Positions 34,937 to 46,923 of a stretch of 64,000 nt of DNA are shown one piece after another (position 1 is the stretch's first letter; each line of letters opens with the position of its first letter). The DNA is from Warburgia ugandensis (Eukaryota > Streptophyta > Magnoliopsida > Canellales > Canellaceae), in NCBI GenBank assembly GCA_035236585.1, contig CP141130.1:78439944-78503943 (forward strand), in the 5' to 3' direction. A model generated the notes under the pieces. The model ran no database searches, was not told where the DNA came from, and saw only the letters and a list, made by a program, of their open reading frames with translations. A program made the position numbers and the translations under genes.

Positions 34937-36165
34937 GTTATTTGTGGGAACTAGAAAGGATGTATGACCCAAACAAAGTCCATCCAATACAATGAGTGCA
35001 AGATCATGGAGATAAAATCGAATATAGAGAGACAGGCACACAAACAAATAAATTTAAAGTAAAATTGAAGTGAGGAGCCCAAAACTTCAAATAAGGAACA
35101 TCATGGCCACAAGCCGTCTAGCATAGTTGGTTGCAGATAATAAGCCACTTCTCCAATACTTTATTAGAGTTTCAAGGTGGTAGTTTCTACCTTATTGGGG
35201 AGATTTCAAATAGATATAAAAAAAGGGTAATAGGTTGTAGATAGTTTGCTTCATAATGTTTCGATGTAATACAAAAAAAATAAAAGAAAAGGAAATACCA
35301 TGGGTCCTTGTTTAAGACAATCATGAAACTAGAATTACAAACATCATGGCCCTTCTTTGATTAAATAAACCATTGCAATGGGAAAAAACATCATGAGCCC
35401 CTTTTAAGGGCTTGTGTTGATTTCATAGCTCACTCGCCTCTAAATAGCAGTAGTTTCTAAACATACAGAAGAAAGAAATGCCATTTGATGTGAAGAAATT
35501 AGACTAACTAGTTGCCTAAGCATAGTAAATGTTTAGAGCAATTGGTCACAAATAACTGGACATCTAACTTGGAATATGCTTGGTCATAAGTTTGAGTCAC
35601 CACTTTCTCTTTTCGAGAGTATGTAAATGATTCGCTTTATAATTCTTTGCTTGTAAAAGAAAAAAGCTAGTTACCTTGGGCATATCCTTTTGAGTCACAG
35701 AGTAGTCACTCAAGGACATGCGAAGAAATAAACACCATAGTTTTTCCACGCATGAGTATTTTAGTTTGTAGGTTTAAGCCTTTCATCACATACCTAATAG
35801 CTTAGATATTTTGAGAGCATATTTTATGCTCAGTATATATTTTTGACCCATGTTTCTTTCAATTGAAAAATACAACCATTTATTCAATTTTTTCAAAGAC
35901 ACAAAATAGACATTTGGATGATCCAAATGTATTGATTTCTCTAGAAGGGCTCTAAATCTTCCAAAACAATCACCATTCATGAAAGAATGGGAGTCTACTT
36001 GTTCACACACCTTCAAGTGTCTACTTCTATCAAACTCTTTCCCTTTACAATGACATACCTTCTTTACAAAGAATCTTGCCAATTTTCCTAATACCCTATT
36101 CTTCTTTCTCTTGACTCTCTATCTAACTGTCTTCATCTTTGTGAATACCCTAATTTGAGTTTCTT
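34936..36165. other. Intergenic sequence with repeat fragments, no gene
   Basis: Contains a third SINE-like repeat (35,500-35,670) and a segment around 35,830-35,960 related to 3,790-3,960. A 98-codon minus-strand frame covers that repeat and is not credible as a gene. Confidence 0.4.
35500..35670 (+). mobile_element. Third SINE-like repeat family, copy 3
   Basis: GCAATTGGTCACAAATAACT, CATAAGTTTGAGTCACCACT, TTCTCTTTTCGAGAGTATGT and CTTTATAATTCTTTGCTTGT occur in the order seen at 24,545-24,700, ending in an A-rich stretch. Confidence 0.4.
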
Positions 36166-36169
36166 ATAT

Positions 36170-37808
36170 ATATATATATATATCATCATCATCATCATCA
36201 AGACCTTATCCCAATTAGGGTCAGCCACATGTATCTTATTACTTCATTCCTCTCTATTAAGTAACATGGCTTCATTTAATCCCAAAGTTTCAAATCTTTT
36301 GTCATCACTTCTATCCACATTCATTTGGCCCTTCCCCTTACCCTTTTAGAACCTTCTACTTGCATTGCCTCACTCCTTCTAACTAGTGCCATTTTCGGTC
36401 TCCTTTGAACATATCCAAACCATCTAAGTCTAATCTCCCTCATCTTATTACCTATTAGTGCTACCTCTAAGTTTCCTCTAATATTTTTATTTCTAATTCT
36501 ATCCTTTCTTGTCTTGCCACTCATGCATCTCAACATCCTCATTTCCACGATGCTCATCTTATAAACATGATGTTCCTTAACTACCCAACTCTCTAATCCA
36601 TAGAGCATGGCCGGCCTTATAGCCATCCTATATAATTTTTGTTTTAGTTTGAGTAGCACCCTCCAATCACACCAAACTCCAAATGCACATATCCATTTAT
36701 TCCAACCCGCTTGGATTCTCTGGGTAACCTCCCTACTCTCATGAATCATTGATCCTAAGCACTGAAAGTGGTCTTTTACGAGGACTTCTTGGTTATCGAT
36801 CTCAACTGGTTTTTTGCTCGTACTCCTCTCCTTGCTAAAATTGCATTCCATATATCCTATCTTAGTTCAACTGATTTTAAATCCTTGAGATTATAATACT
36901 TCTCTCTATAACTCTAGCTTTGTGTTTATGCCCTCCATTATCTCATCAAATAAGACTATATCATATGCAAATAGCATGCACCATGGAATCTCCTCATGTA
37001 GATGTTTTGTTAACTCATCCATAACCAACGTGAAAAGGTATGGGCTCAATGCCAATCCTTGATGTAATCTTACAATAACAGGAAAATCACCAATCTCACT
37101 ACTAGTGGTTTTAACATTTGTTACCGCTCCCTCATACATATCTTTAATTATGTCTATATACCCCCGCAAAATCCCTTTATCGCCCAACACCCTCCATATT
37201 AACTCTCTAGGGACTCTATCATAAGCTTTCTCTAAGTCGATAAAGATCATGTAGAGGTTTTTCCTCCTCTCCCTATATTTATCTACTAATTGTCTTAATA
37301 AGAAAATAGCTTCCATGGTAGACCTCTCAGGCATGAAACCAAACTGATTCTCCGATACACTTGTTTCATGTCATAACCTCTTCTCAATCACTCTTTCAAA
37401 AAGTTTCATAGTGTGGCCCATAAGTTTGATCTATCGATAATTAGTACAGCTTTGTATGTCTCCTTTATTCTTATAAATTTGTACAATATAATTTTTCCTC
37501 CATTCATCAAGAATTTTATTTTATTTTATAAGCTTGTTAAACAACTTGGTCAACCAAACTATTCTAGTATCTCCCATATGCTTCCAAACCTCTATTGGTA
37601 CACCATTGGCCTCATGGCCTTTCCTGATTTCATCTTTTTCAAGGCCTCTTTTACTTTAGGTATTCTAATCTTGCGTTCATATCTATAATGTCCAATGTTA
37701 TATAAGTTTACTGTATTTTCAATTCCTATATTCTCAGAGTCATTGTCATTTAACAATTTTTGAAAGTAAGTTTCCCACCTTTGTTTGATCTCGTCATCTT
37801 TGACTAGT
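36170..37808 (-). mobile_element. RTE-clade LINE, copy A, 5'-truncated
   Basis: On the minus strand the element runs from the N-terminal side of the reverse transcriptase (about 37,805) to a (TGATGA)n-like tail at 36,181-36,200. Readable blocks are FIDLEKAYDRVPRELIW, SPYLFTLVMDELT, then FAYDIVLF at 36,960-36,971, where the catalytic F/YADD reads FAYD. After a gap come MECNFSKERS, WNKWICAFGVWCD, RPAMLYGLESWVVKE, MLRCMSGKTRKDRIRN and IRLRWFGYVQRRP, a C-terminal pattern I associate with plant RTE elements. The endonuclease half is missing. Stops and frameshifts separate the blocks. The simple-repeat 3' tail, shared with copy B, is as expected for this clade. Confidence 0.88.
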
Positions 37809-38271
37809 TAAAACTAGTTTTTCTTCTTTCCCAAATTCTAAACCTTCTCTCATACTTTGGATGCTTTAGAAAAGAATATTGTTTGCAAAAGCATGATGTA
37901 CTCATTCTCTTTTCCTTCACATTCCCACGATGGATATTCTTATGATTCCCTCTTGGCTTTTGTTGCATGAAACTAACTACTTTTCTCCTGTGTATGAAGA
38001 AGAATAATAATAATACAAAAGCTCTCAAAATTTTCCTACGTTGAAGAGTGATGTTTATATTCTTTCCTTCTTTCTTCGTTTGGCACCATTGTTAACGTAC
38101 ATGATATCCCTCTCCTCTACCTTCTTATAGACTGCCTTGATCACGTGGAAAAGCACCCCTCATGGGTGGTTTTTTTGCCTGCATGTACCACGTAGCTTTA
38201 CTACCTCAAAAGGATAAAAAATTTCAGAAGAATCAAGAGCATTATGAGCGAAAACAGTCAATAAAGAAGCG
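37809..38271. other. Sequence between LINE copy A and the aspartyl-tRNA synthetase copy
   Basis: No gene or element identified. It may include the former promoter of the synthetase copy, but I see no convincing TATA box. Confidence 0.35.
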
Positions 38272-39968
38272 ATGGCCATGAAAACAGAAAAGGCAAGGCA
38301 TAAACAAGAACCAGCAGCAACTGCGGCTTCATTATCCAATGCCGAAACTGATGCACTTTTTTCAAATTATGGAGATCTTACTCTCAATGATCTCCAATCG
38401 AAAAATATCACTAGAAGCAGCTGGATGAAAATCTGGTTATTGAAGGAAGATTACAAGGGGAAGGAAGTTTTGATTCGCAGAAGGGTTCATACAAGGAGGG
38501 TGGTATGGCGTTTCTGGTTTTGAAAGATCAGGCTTGGACTGTTCAGTGTGTTTAGACTGTGGTGGCGGGATTTGTTAGAAGACAGATGGTGAAGTACGCA
38601 GCTGGATTGAATAGAGAATCGATTGTTGAAGTTGAAGGGATTGTTTCGGTTCCAAATGTTCCGATTACGGGGACTTCGCAGCTGGTAATTCGATGTAATG
38701 GAGTGTTTTATTATGTTTTCTTTGTTTATCTGCTTGTTCTATACTTTGAACATTAGTTTCGATATTGTAATTGTTTGTTTGCCTTTTTAGATGCAATTGC
38801 ACTGGTAATTTGGTTTTAGATTTTGAGGTTGGTTATGGAGAAATTCTTTCAGAAAAGGTTCGGTACATAGATGTTAGCTTTAAATAAGAAATTAATGCAT
38901 GCAAGACTTTAGATCGATGGTCCAAAAGTGAGAAGGCTAGAATAATGATGCCTACAAGCAGCCGAACTAATTGATAGAAGGGGATTATTAGTCACGATGC
39001 AGCCTTGTTTAGCAAGTGAATAAGTGATCTTATTGGCTGATTCATAACATGATAACTGGAAATTCGAAGATAGTCAATGTTGTCAATCATCTATTTCAGT
39101 TTACTAGAAATTCTCCATGGTGAGCCTTAGAACAAACCATCAACATTCAACTTCCATAAAGAGTATAAATGGCTCTCTTCAGCTGCTATATGCAACGTAG
39201 GATATGGCTTGCCATGTTGAACCAATTACATAGGTAATTCCTGAGCAGGATAGTAAACTCTATCGGCTATGCTACAAGACGAACTTTGCATCAGTATGGT
39301 AACTTTTCAACCTGCCAGCTTTCAAGCATAAACTGATTGGAGTGTAGAGAGAGGCAACTGTCTTTCAAAATTTTCAGGACCATTGATTTTTCCAATCTGC
39401 TTGTATCTTTATTTCTATAGACTGTAGATGATCTGAAGCAACCTTTTGGCATTTGTTTTGTGTGTTTATCTCAGCTTTTCAGGAGCTATCTGGTTATCTC
39501 TTAAGTCTTACTTGAGTAAATAATCCTTATCTTCTATGCAGGTGGAAGTACAAGTTAGAAAATTTTACTGTGTCAGTAAAGCGGTGCCTATTTTATCTTT
39601 CAACAACGAGGATGCTGCTCGAAGTGAATAACAGATTGAAGAAGCCAAGAAGGTTTTCTTTTCACTATGAACTTCATCCTCGCAATCTTTGCAGAAATAG
39701 TGCCTTCGGTGTTCCTACACTAAAAAAATGGTTTTAGCAGTAACTGGTGGTCTCTTTTTGCTGTTTAGCTGAAAGTCCAAGGCAAAGCTCTGTGACAATG
39801 ATGATCCTCTTTGAATTTTTTATTTTGTATTGCTTTGTTCTTCCGAATCAGTTACTCTTTTATTAGTATTTTTGAGTGCTGCAGGAAGGAGTGGTTCTTC
39901 CCAGTGTAAATCGGGACACACGCTTGCACTACATGGTCCTTGACATATGCACGCCTGCTAATCAAGGG

Positions 39969-40158
39969 ATTCTTAGCAAAGTAAAAGGGGGCAGCTCCGG
40001 TGCACGAAGCTCCCACCTATGCGGGGTCCGGGGAAGGGGCGGACCACAAGGACCTAAAGTACATACCTTGCATTTTGCAAGAGGCTGCTTCCACGCCTTG
40101 AACCCATGGCGACAACTTTTACCATTGCACCAAGGCTCCCCATCATTCTTACCAAAGT
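39969..40158 (-). mobile_element. Au SINE inside an exon of the aspartyl-tRNA synthetase pseudogene
   Basis: The element (about 39,983-40,144), on the minus strand, runs from GGGGAGCCTTGGTGCAATGG to CACCGGAGCTGCCCCC. It is flanked by ATTCTTAGCAAAGT (39,969-39,982) and ATTCTTACCAAAGT (40,145-40,158), a 14-bp target duplication with one mismatch. The flanking host bases are the GILSKV codons of the synthetase exon. Confidence 0.95.
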
Positions 40159-40172
40159 CCAAAGTTGAAAAA

Positions 40173-41240
40173 GTAAGCTTATAATTCTCTTTACCTTTGT
40201 TCTGTGAAATTCCTACTATATAACAAAATATAGTGCAAGTTGCCTGCTTAGCCTTCTGATTCTTCAAAATGAGAAATCAAAATTTGATTTTGTTTTAGTT
40301 TTTACTACTGCTGATTTCTTTTTGTTAGTGTAGTCATTTACTTCATTGGTAAGACAAGTAGCTTCACAAGATTACAAGACCGGACCGATATGTTAATGGG
40401 TCTCCATCCTTCCAATGCAAAATGTGACCGCAGGATACATCTATCAATAGTTAAATTCAACAGCTCTCGTAAGATTCTGGCAGAGGTGAATCTCCATGGA
40501 CTGGAGGTCCTTTTTGAACTTTCCACAAACGTCATCTTTAGAGCCACCTGCGACCAAGGAACCATTCACTAAAATTTCCCAAAACATAAAAGGCAACCAT
40601 TGTTAGAATGCTCATGTCTTAACTTCATTTTAGTTTTGATTCTTACGGGCTCAAAGGAAAAATTCATCTGAGTTCTAGCTCAGTACTCATTTTATCCCTA
40701 TTTACCTAATCAAGCTCCAACCACTTTGAGCTCAGGAGAATCTGGCATTCTTGCTATATATTTTGGGCCTTGCATCTTGATACTAGGAATTTCTAGCACG
40801 ACAAAACCTAACAAATATTTGAAGCAATTTTACTCTGTTAATTTTGACATGAAGCATACGAATTCGATATTCCTCTATTTCATACTCTTTGAGTTATGAT
40901 AATTCCCATAGAATTTATATAGTACCAATTTTTTATTTAAAGCTGAATTGTCAGACACTTTCTTTGGGGTATCCATAAGAGCATTGTTTTTCCAAACGTT
41001 GATTTAAAGTGCATATGATCCTGCTTAGTTCCATGTCAGTTCTATTGGTTTTTCCTTGCTCTCCGCACTAAACCTTCTTTACCTTCTTTTTCATTTCTTT
41101 CAACTAAATGGAAGTTTGCCTGAAATTCATACACCAAAATTATTACAAGGGTCTACTCAAGATGGATCGACCGTTTTTAAACGGGACTACCCGGGCATTT
41201 GCGTGAATTCATGAGTCTCGATGTTGAGATGGTGATTAAA
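40173..41240. other. Internal part of the synthetase pseudogene with no readable exon
   Basis: The exons that should encode the catalytic core up to class II motif 2 are expected here but I find no match on the plus strand. Around 40,340-40,566 the minus strand has a vaguely similar patch (SLVAGGSK, MEIH), too weak to call an inverted exon. Confidence 0.4.
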
Positions 41241-41242
41241 GA

Positions 41243-41455
41243 TCACTATTTTGAGGTAAATAAAGGGCAGCCCAGTGCAAGAAGCTTCCATCTATATAGG
41301 GTTTGGGAAGGAGCAGACCACAAAGAGTCAATAGTACGCAGCCTTGCCTTGTAGTGCAAGAAGCTATTTCTATGCCTCGAACCCTTAACCTTAAGGTCAC
41401 ACGACGATAACTCTACTATTGCGCCAAGGCTTCCCTTCACCATTTTGAGGTAAAT
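41243..41455 (-). mobile_element. Au SINE with 19-bp target duplication, in a pseudogene intron
   Basis: The element (about 41,262-41,436) reads GGGAAGCCTTGGCGCAATAG to CACTGGGCTGCCCTTTA on the minus strand. The flanks TCACTATTTTGAGGTAAAT (41,243) and TCACCATTTTGAGGTAAAT (41,437) differ at one base. It is an independent insertion in the synthetase pseudogene. Confidence 0.95.
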
Positions 41456-42174
41456 GCATCTGTCAAATGATTGGACTAATGTTTATTACCAAAAATTAGT
41501 GTATTTAAGATAATCAATGACAAACGCCAACGGGAACTTGATGCAATTGAAAGTGGTATCCATTTCGAGCTTTGAAGGTTGGAACTTCCATCTGAGTTTC
41601 AAAGTTTGAGTTTGGTGGTTTCTGTGCACAATCATTGTTAGTACTTGGAACTATTCTTTGCTTGTTATTAGAGAAAAGTTGATGATTTGTTCCTATCTGT
41701 ATTACGTCATTCTGGTTGTTGGTATTTATTGGATGCAACATTTTTTATTTGGAGTACATTTCTATTCTTTTCCGGAAAACATCATGCTCTTGTTGTGTTG
41801 TGGCTGGTACTTCTATATGGTAATGATGCAGAAAATTCTTGTTTCTACAGGAAGCTAGTGTAGAAGTTGATCCTTTGGCTGACATAAATATAGAGACGAA
41901 GAAAGTTGGGTCACCAATTTCTCACTTTAGCTAGCTGTTTGGATCTGTTTTCATATGTGGCCTTAATCTAAGGAATAATCATCAATCAGGCTGGAAATCT
42001 GACATACATAAACTTCGGTATGACACCGAATTCTATGCACTTCATCGCTACCTATTGGCAGTCCAACCATTCTACCCCATGGCATGCTATTCTGATCCAG
42101 CATACAGTAACTTCTTTTATGCCTTTGTTCTTGCTAAGAGATAAGTATCTTTGTGTAAATATGTATAGTTCCTA

Positions 42175-43577
42175 CACCATCATCATCATTATCATCATCA
42201 AGACCTCATCCAAATTAGGGGTATGTCACATGAATCTTGTTCTTCCATTCCCCTCTATTAAGTATCATGGCTTCATTTAGCCTCAAAGTTTTTTAATCTT
42301 TTCTCACTACTTCTATTGATGTCCTTTTGGGCCTTTCCCTTGCCCTTTTAAAACCTTCGACTTGGATTGACTTACTCCTAACCGATATTGTTTTCAGTCT
42401 CTATTGGACATGTCCAAACCATTTAAGTCTAATCTCCATCGTCTTGTTACCTATCGGTGTTACTCCTAATCCTATATTTCCTTTAATGCTTTCATTTATA
42501 ACTCTATTCTTTCTCATCTTGCCACTAAACTATCCTACCACTTTAGCGATGCTCATCCTAAGTACATGGTGTTCCTTAACCATCCAACACTTTGACCCAT
42601 AGAGCATGCCAGGACTTACAACCATCCTAACAATTTTGTTTTATTTTTAGTTTGAGTGGCATCCACAGATCACACAAAAATTCTAGAAGTATATTTCCAT
42701 TTGTTCCAACCTGCTTGGATTCTTTGGTAACCTACCTATCAATCTCTCCACTATCATGAATTATCGATTCCAAGTATCGAAAGTGTTCTTTAAAAGGGAT
42801 TTCTTAGTTATCAATCTTCACTATTGCTCCACTTCAGCTCATCTCCTTGCAAAAATTGCATTGCATATACTCTGTCTTAGTTTGGCTAATTTTAAATACT
42901 TTAGATTCTAATGGATCTCTCCGTAACTCTAGCTTTGTGTTTAGGCCCTTCTTTGTCTTATCAATCAAAATTATATCATTTGCAAATAACATGCACCATA
43001 GAATCTCCTTGTGAGGATGTTTTGTTAACTCATCCATAGCTAACATAAAAAGGTGCATGCTCAATGTTGATCCTTGGTACAACCCTATAGTGATTAAAAA
43101 ATCACCAGTCTCTCTGCTAGTAGTCCTAATGTTTGTTACCGCTCCCTCATACATATCCTTAATTATGTCCATATACCCTCATGAAATCTCTTTTCTTGGC
43201 CAACACCCCATATTAACTCTCTAAGGACCTTATCATAAGCTTTTTCTAAGTCAATAAAGACCATATATATCATTTGTCTAAGCAGGAAAATAGCTTCCAT
43301 GGTACACTTCCCAGACATGAAACCAAACTGGTTTTCCAATACACTCGTCTCATGTCGTAGTCTTTTCTCAATCACTCTTTTAAAAAGTTTTATGGTATGG
43401 CTCATAAGTTTGATCCCCTGATAATATGTCTCCTTTATTTTTATAAATTGGTACAATAGAGGTCTTCATCCATTCATCTAGCGTTTTCTTCAATTTTACA
43501 ATCTTGTTAAACAACTTTGTTAACCAAACTATTACATTGTCTCCCACATACTTCTAAACCTCTATTAGTATACAAGT
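42175..43577 (-). mobile_element. RTE-clade LINE, copy B, 3' part
   Basis: This piece begins on the left with the 3' tail (imperfect TGATGATGA on the minus strand, about 42,178-42,208) and continues through the C-terminal block to the reverse transcriptase palm: DLEKAYDKVLRELIW, AMDELTKHPHKE and FANDIILI at 42,975-42,986, where the catalytic F/YADD reads FAND. Further 5' is KRLRHETSVLENQFGF. It stops at about 43,577, where Gypsy LTR sequence starts. The element resumes at 54,189 and again around 63,300. It is inactive, with many frameshifts. Confidence 0.88.
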
Positions 43578-45539
43578 TGTGACACCCCGGGGTTTTATAA
43601 ACCTTTCTCAAATATATAATAATAGAAATAATTTATTTTATAAATAGGCTAGATCCTTAAAAATAAAAACTCATAATTAATGTAAATAATGCAGTGTTCA
43701 AAAGAAATGTCCCCAAAAGAAAACCCCGAGGGTCATCAACATCCAAAACCACAACAACAACAAAAATCAAATCTCCGATACACTGAGCATGCTCACTCTA
43801 AACTACGAAAAATCAAATGCGATTGTAAAAGGAACAATAACAATAACATGTCCAAAAATCCCCCAAGGTCCATCCATCATCACCCCATCATACACATATG
43901 CAAGTAAAACTACATTGTACAATAGTGTGGGTCCAATCTATCTAAAATGAACATCCAAGTACAGCTCAAAGTCTAAAGAGACGTACACTAAATTGGTCTC
44001 TGAACACAAAATGCTGATGGTCCTCGCTCTAATCAACGTTGCTCCACCTGTTTTCCCTTGGCGCTATCACGCTCCAAATCTGAGGCATTGCAAAACTAAG
44101 CAATGCCTCAGCAAGCTATGCTTGTGTAGGTAATTCACATTCAATAACAAATGCTATAAAATCATATGGCGCAAAGTATTAAGATCATGGTAAATCTTAT
44201 AAGATGACTATATATGAAGCACACAAACATCAGGCATCCATGATGAATAATACAGGAGAATCATGATCTAAACAAATTGATATCAATCATGAGCATCATG
44301 GCATACAAAGCATGGGGAAAAATACTTGGATATATGTCCATTGAAACAATAAAAATCTATGTCCATAGAATGATATAATGCATGTCAAAATCAATAGAAC
44401 ATCGTGCACTGTCAAGCCTTATGAGTATCTTAACTACATTCATGGCAATGTAAGCCTAACTCTCAGTACTTTTCGCTTTCATCCTTTCACCTACGACAGG
44501 GCACTCAGGCACTCACAAAAAGACACATTCCAATCCCGTTTTCATCCTTTCACCCTCACAGTGCACTCAGGCACTTATGGGGAGATGCATCCCATCACAA
44601 CCTCAATTATTCCAATCAACAAAGAATAAAAACTCCCATGTGTAACCATCTCCATAAGATCTAGTCCAAGACAATGGTAGTGCAATATCAATCATATAGT
44701 AAAATATAGGGCTAAATCATGTAAATCAAGATATCTTAATATCAACCATATACAATCCCGTTTTCATCCTTTCACCCTCACAGGGCACTCAGGCACTTAT
44801 GGGGAGATGCATCCCATCACAACCTCAATTATTCCAATCAACAAAGCATAAAAACTCCCATGTGTAACCATCTCCATAAGATCCAGTCCAGGACAATGGT
44901 AGTGCAATATCAATCATATAGTAAAATATAGGGCTAAATCATGTAAATCAAGATATCTTAATATCAACCATATACGATAAAGAAATTTTCATGCAAACAT
45001 GAAAATTTGTAAAACTCATGCTTCAAAATTTCCAAATAATATGCCATGATCCATGAAATCATGGAAATCCCAAAATATAATCACCTACCTCGATAAACGT
45101 AATATACCAGTCAGGCGCGTAAGCAATGTCACGTCGTGCGCTCTGATATACCTATCACATCATAAGTCATCTATCACTTAGTGTTCTTACATCTCAAATA
45201 AACAAATCCAAGCTATAATTTTCTTAATCTAGCAATTAATCCTAGATTAACAACCCAAATCATACCCTATATTAGGTCAATCCTGAACTAGATGTAGGTT
45301 TTTCTAACATCTTGACCAACATCCGTGGTCTTTGATCATCAATCTATATCATAATCTACTTAATTGATATTCCTTAATCAATGAAGCGTCTGTCTTTATC
45401 ATCTCATGAAGTTTAGAGATGATCTGATTGTTGGATCACTCCATACCATTTATAATTGACATCTGATCGTCAATTCTAATCATTGTCACCATAATCTCTC
45501 TAATTTCAGTATTTATTTAGTGATTTATACATGTCTCTA
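43578..45539 (-). mobile_element. Gypsy LTR fragment (Tekay-like), minus orientation
   Basis: It begins TGTGACACCCCGGGGTTTTA, which on the minus strand is an LTR end of the GGGGTGT(C/A)ACA type also seen in the chromodomain Gypsy element at 63,056. Inside lies the phrase GCAATGCCTCAGCAAGC and a 222-bp tandem duplication. No internal domains follow; at 45,540 an Athila-type LTR starts. I take it as a truncated LTR. The family assignment is by resemblance of the terminus only. Confidence 0.5.
44531..44974 (+). repeat. Two-unit 222-bp tandem duplication
   Basis: CAATCCCGTTTTCATCCTTT starts at 44,531 and again at 44,753. The units differ by only a handful of substitutions (for example CAGTGCACT against CAGGGCACT). 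It lies within the LTR fragment. Confidence 0.93.
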
Positions 45540-46852
45540 TGTTAATGTTTAACTGCAAGTGCATGGGCTATTATAGTATAGCTTATGCAAGTACGGGTCA
45601 ATGCCATGGGGACTTCATTTAAAAAGTGAGAATTTCAATAAAATTTAATTATCTAAAATTAAAAATAAATTACTAAAAATTATTGGAATTATAATCAGAG
45701 TTCAGATTTAATCAACTTCTTAAAATTACAGATTTTTTAATTCCTAAATAAAACAAATAAATCAAATAACATGAAAGAAAACTACTTCCCTAGCTTAATC
45801 ACTATTAATATCTTTAAATATGATCTTCTGAGAGTTTATTAGCCTTTTTCAATGTCTTTTGCATGTCCTTGATTAGAGATCTACCAGTTAGATTTGTCAG
45901 ATTCCTAAAAAATATGGAGATATGGGCTAAATTGTAATTTTAATATTTAGACAGCTCAAATTAAGTTACTGATTTTAGATTAAAGATCAGATATGTCAAT
46001 TAGGTCTAGGGATGTCTTAAGAATGAAACTGTAAAGTTAATTTGAATCAGATGAGAAACAAATGAGAAATAAGCAATTATTGGTTAATTAAGGTTAACTC
46101 GTCTATTGGGTTAGGCCTTGATTGATCTTGTATGGATTGGGTTGTTCCTGGATAAGAAAAATGCAAATAAACTAAAACTAGAATAGAATGGAACACATAT
46201 GTAATTAACGCAAAAGGACAGAAATGTAATTAAATTTAAGAAAAACCAGACAAGAACCCAAAGAAGAAGAAGATGCTGGAGATGGAGGGGTAAAGGGAGA
46301 GGAGAAGAGAAGAGAGGAAAGGAGCGGGGAAGATGCAGGAGGAAACCCATGTTGGGTTTCCTTGTCTAGAGCCAACTGACGACACCTAGTGTGGTGATCG
46401 ACACCGGCAATGAAGAACGCAATGCCGTTTGGGCTGAGGAGATGAAGTGTGTGGGAGGCCAACCAGTGAAGATGGAGGATGCCTGGGAAAGGGTAGGAGC
46501 CTGGGCCAAGGCAAAGGGACAACGCCAGTAGGTCTGTCTAGTGGTGCTAGGAGCTCTGGGCAGTCCAACTAATGATGAGGAATCTGGTGATGGGATCGAC
46601 GACAGTGATGAAGGAGAAGACCGAAGAACTAGAGGAACAGAGGTAGACTGCATCTGAGATTGCCATTCGTGCCTGGCAGTGAAACGAATATGGGTAGCCG
46701 GAGGAATGAAAGGTGCAAGCAGAGAGACGGGAGTGGGGGCAAAGCACTAGGAAGAAAAAGATTTGGTAAGAACCTTCGAGTGATAAGTGGAGCCAGAACA
46801 GTAAAATGGCTAGTGAATTGGGCAGAGCAATAGAGGGAGAGATGGGAAATGG

Positions 46853-46923
<71 letters not shown>

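Larger units (their letters stand above)
38272..42170 (+). pseudogene. Cytosolic aspartyl-tRNA synthetase pseudogene, introns retained
   Basis: Several exons match class II aspartyl-tRNA synthetase of plant cytosol. 38,272-38,684: N-terminal NYGDLTLNDLQSK, then VLIRRRVHTRR of the anticodon-binding OB fold, a frameshift, GMAFLVLKDQAWTVQCV, a stop and GIVSVPNVPITGTSQL. 39,542-39,652: VEVQVRKFYCVSKAVP, then NEDAARSE and a stop. 39,885-40,172: RDTRLHYMVLDICTPANQG, split by an Au SINE. About 41,526-41,640: QRELDAIESGIHFE and a stop. About 41,852-41,935: EASVEVDPLADINIET. About 41,998-42,118: YDTEFYALHRYLLAVQPFY and YSNFF. GT-AG introns are kept, so it is a DNA duplicate, not a retrocopy. The exons with class II motif 2 were not found, and the C-terminus is cut by a LINE. 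It cannot make a working enzyme. Confidence 0.88.

Noticed and set aside
40338-40566. Possible inverted exon of the aspartyl-tRNA synthetase copy
   Set aside because: Only a few residues (LVAGGSK, EIH) resemble the expected catalytic region and in the wrong order. The match is too weak.
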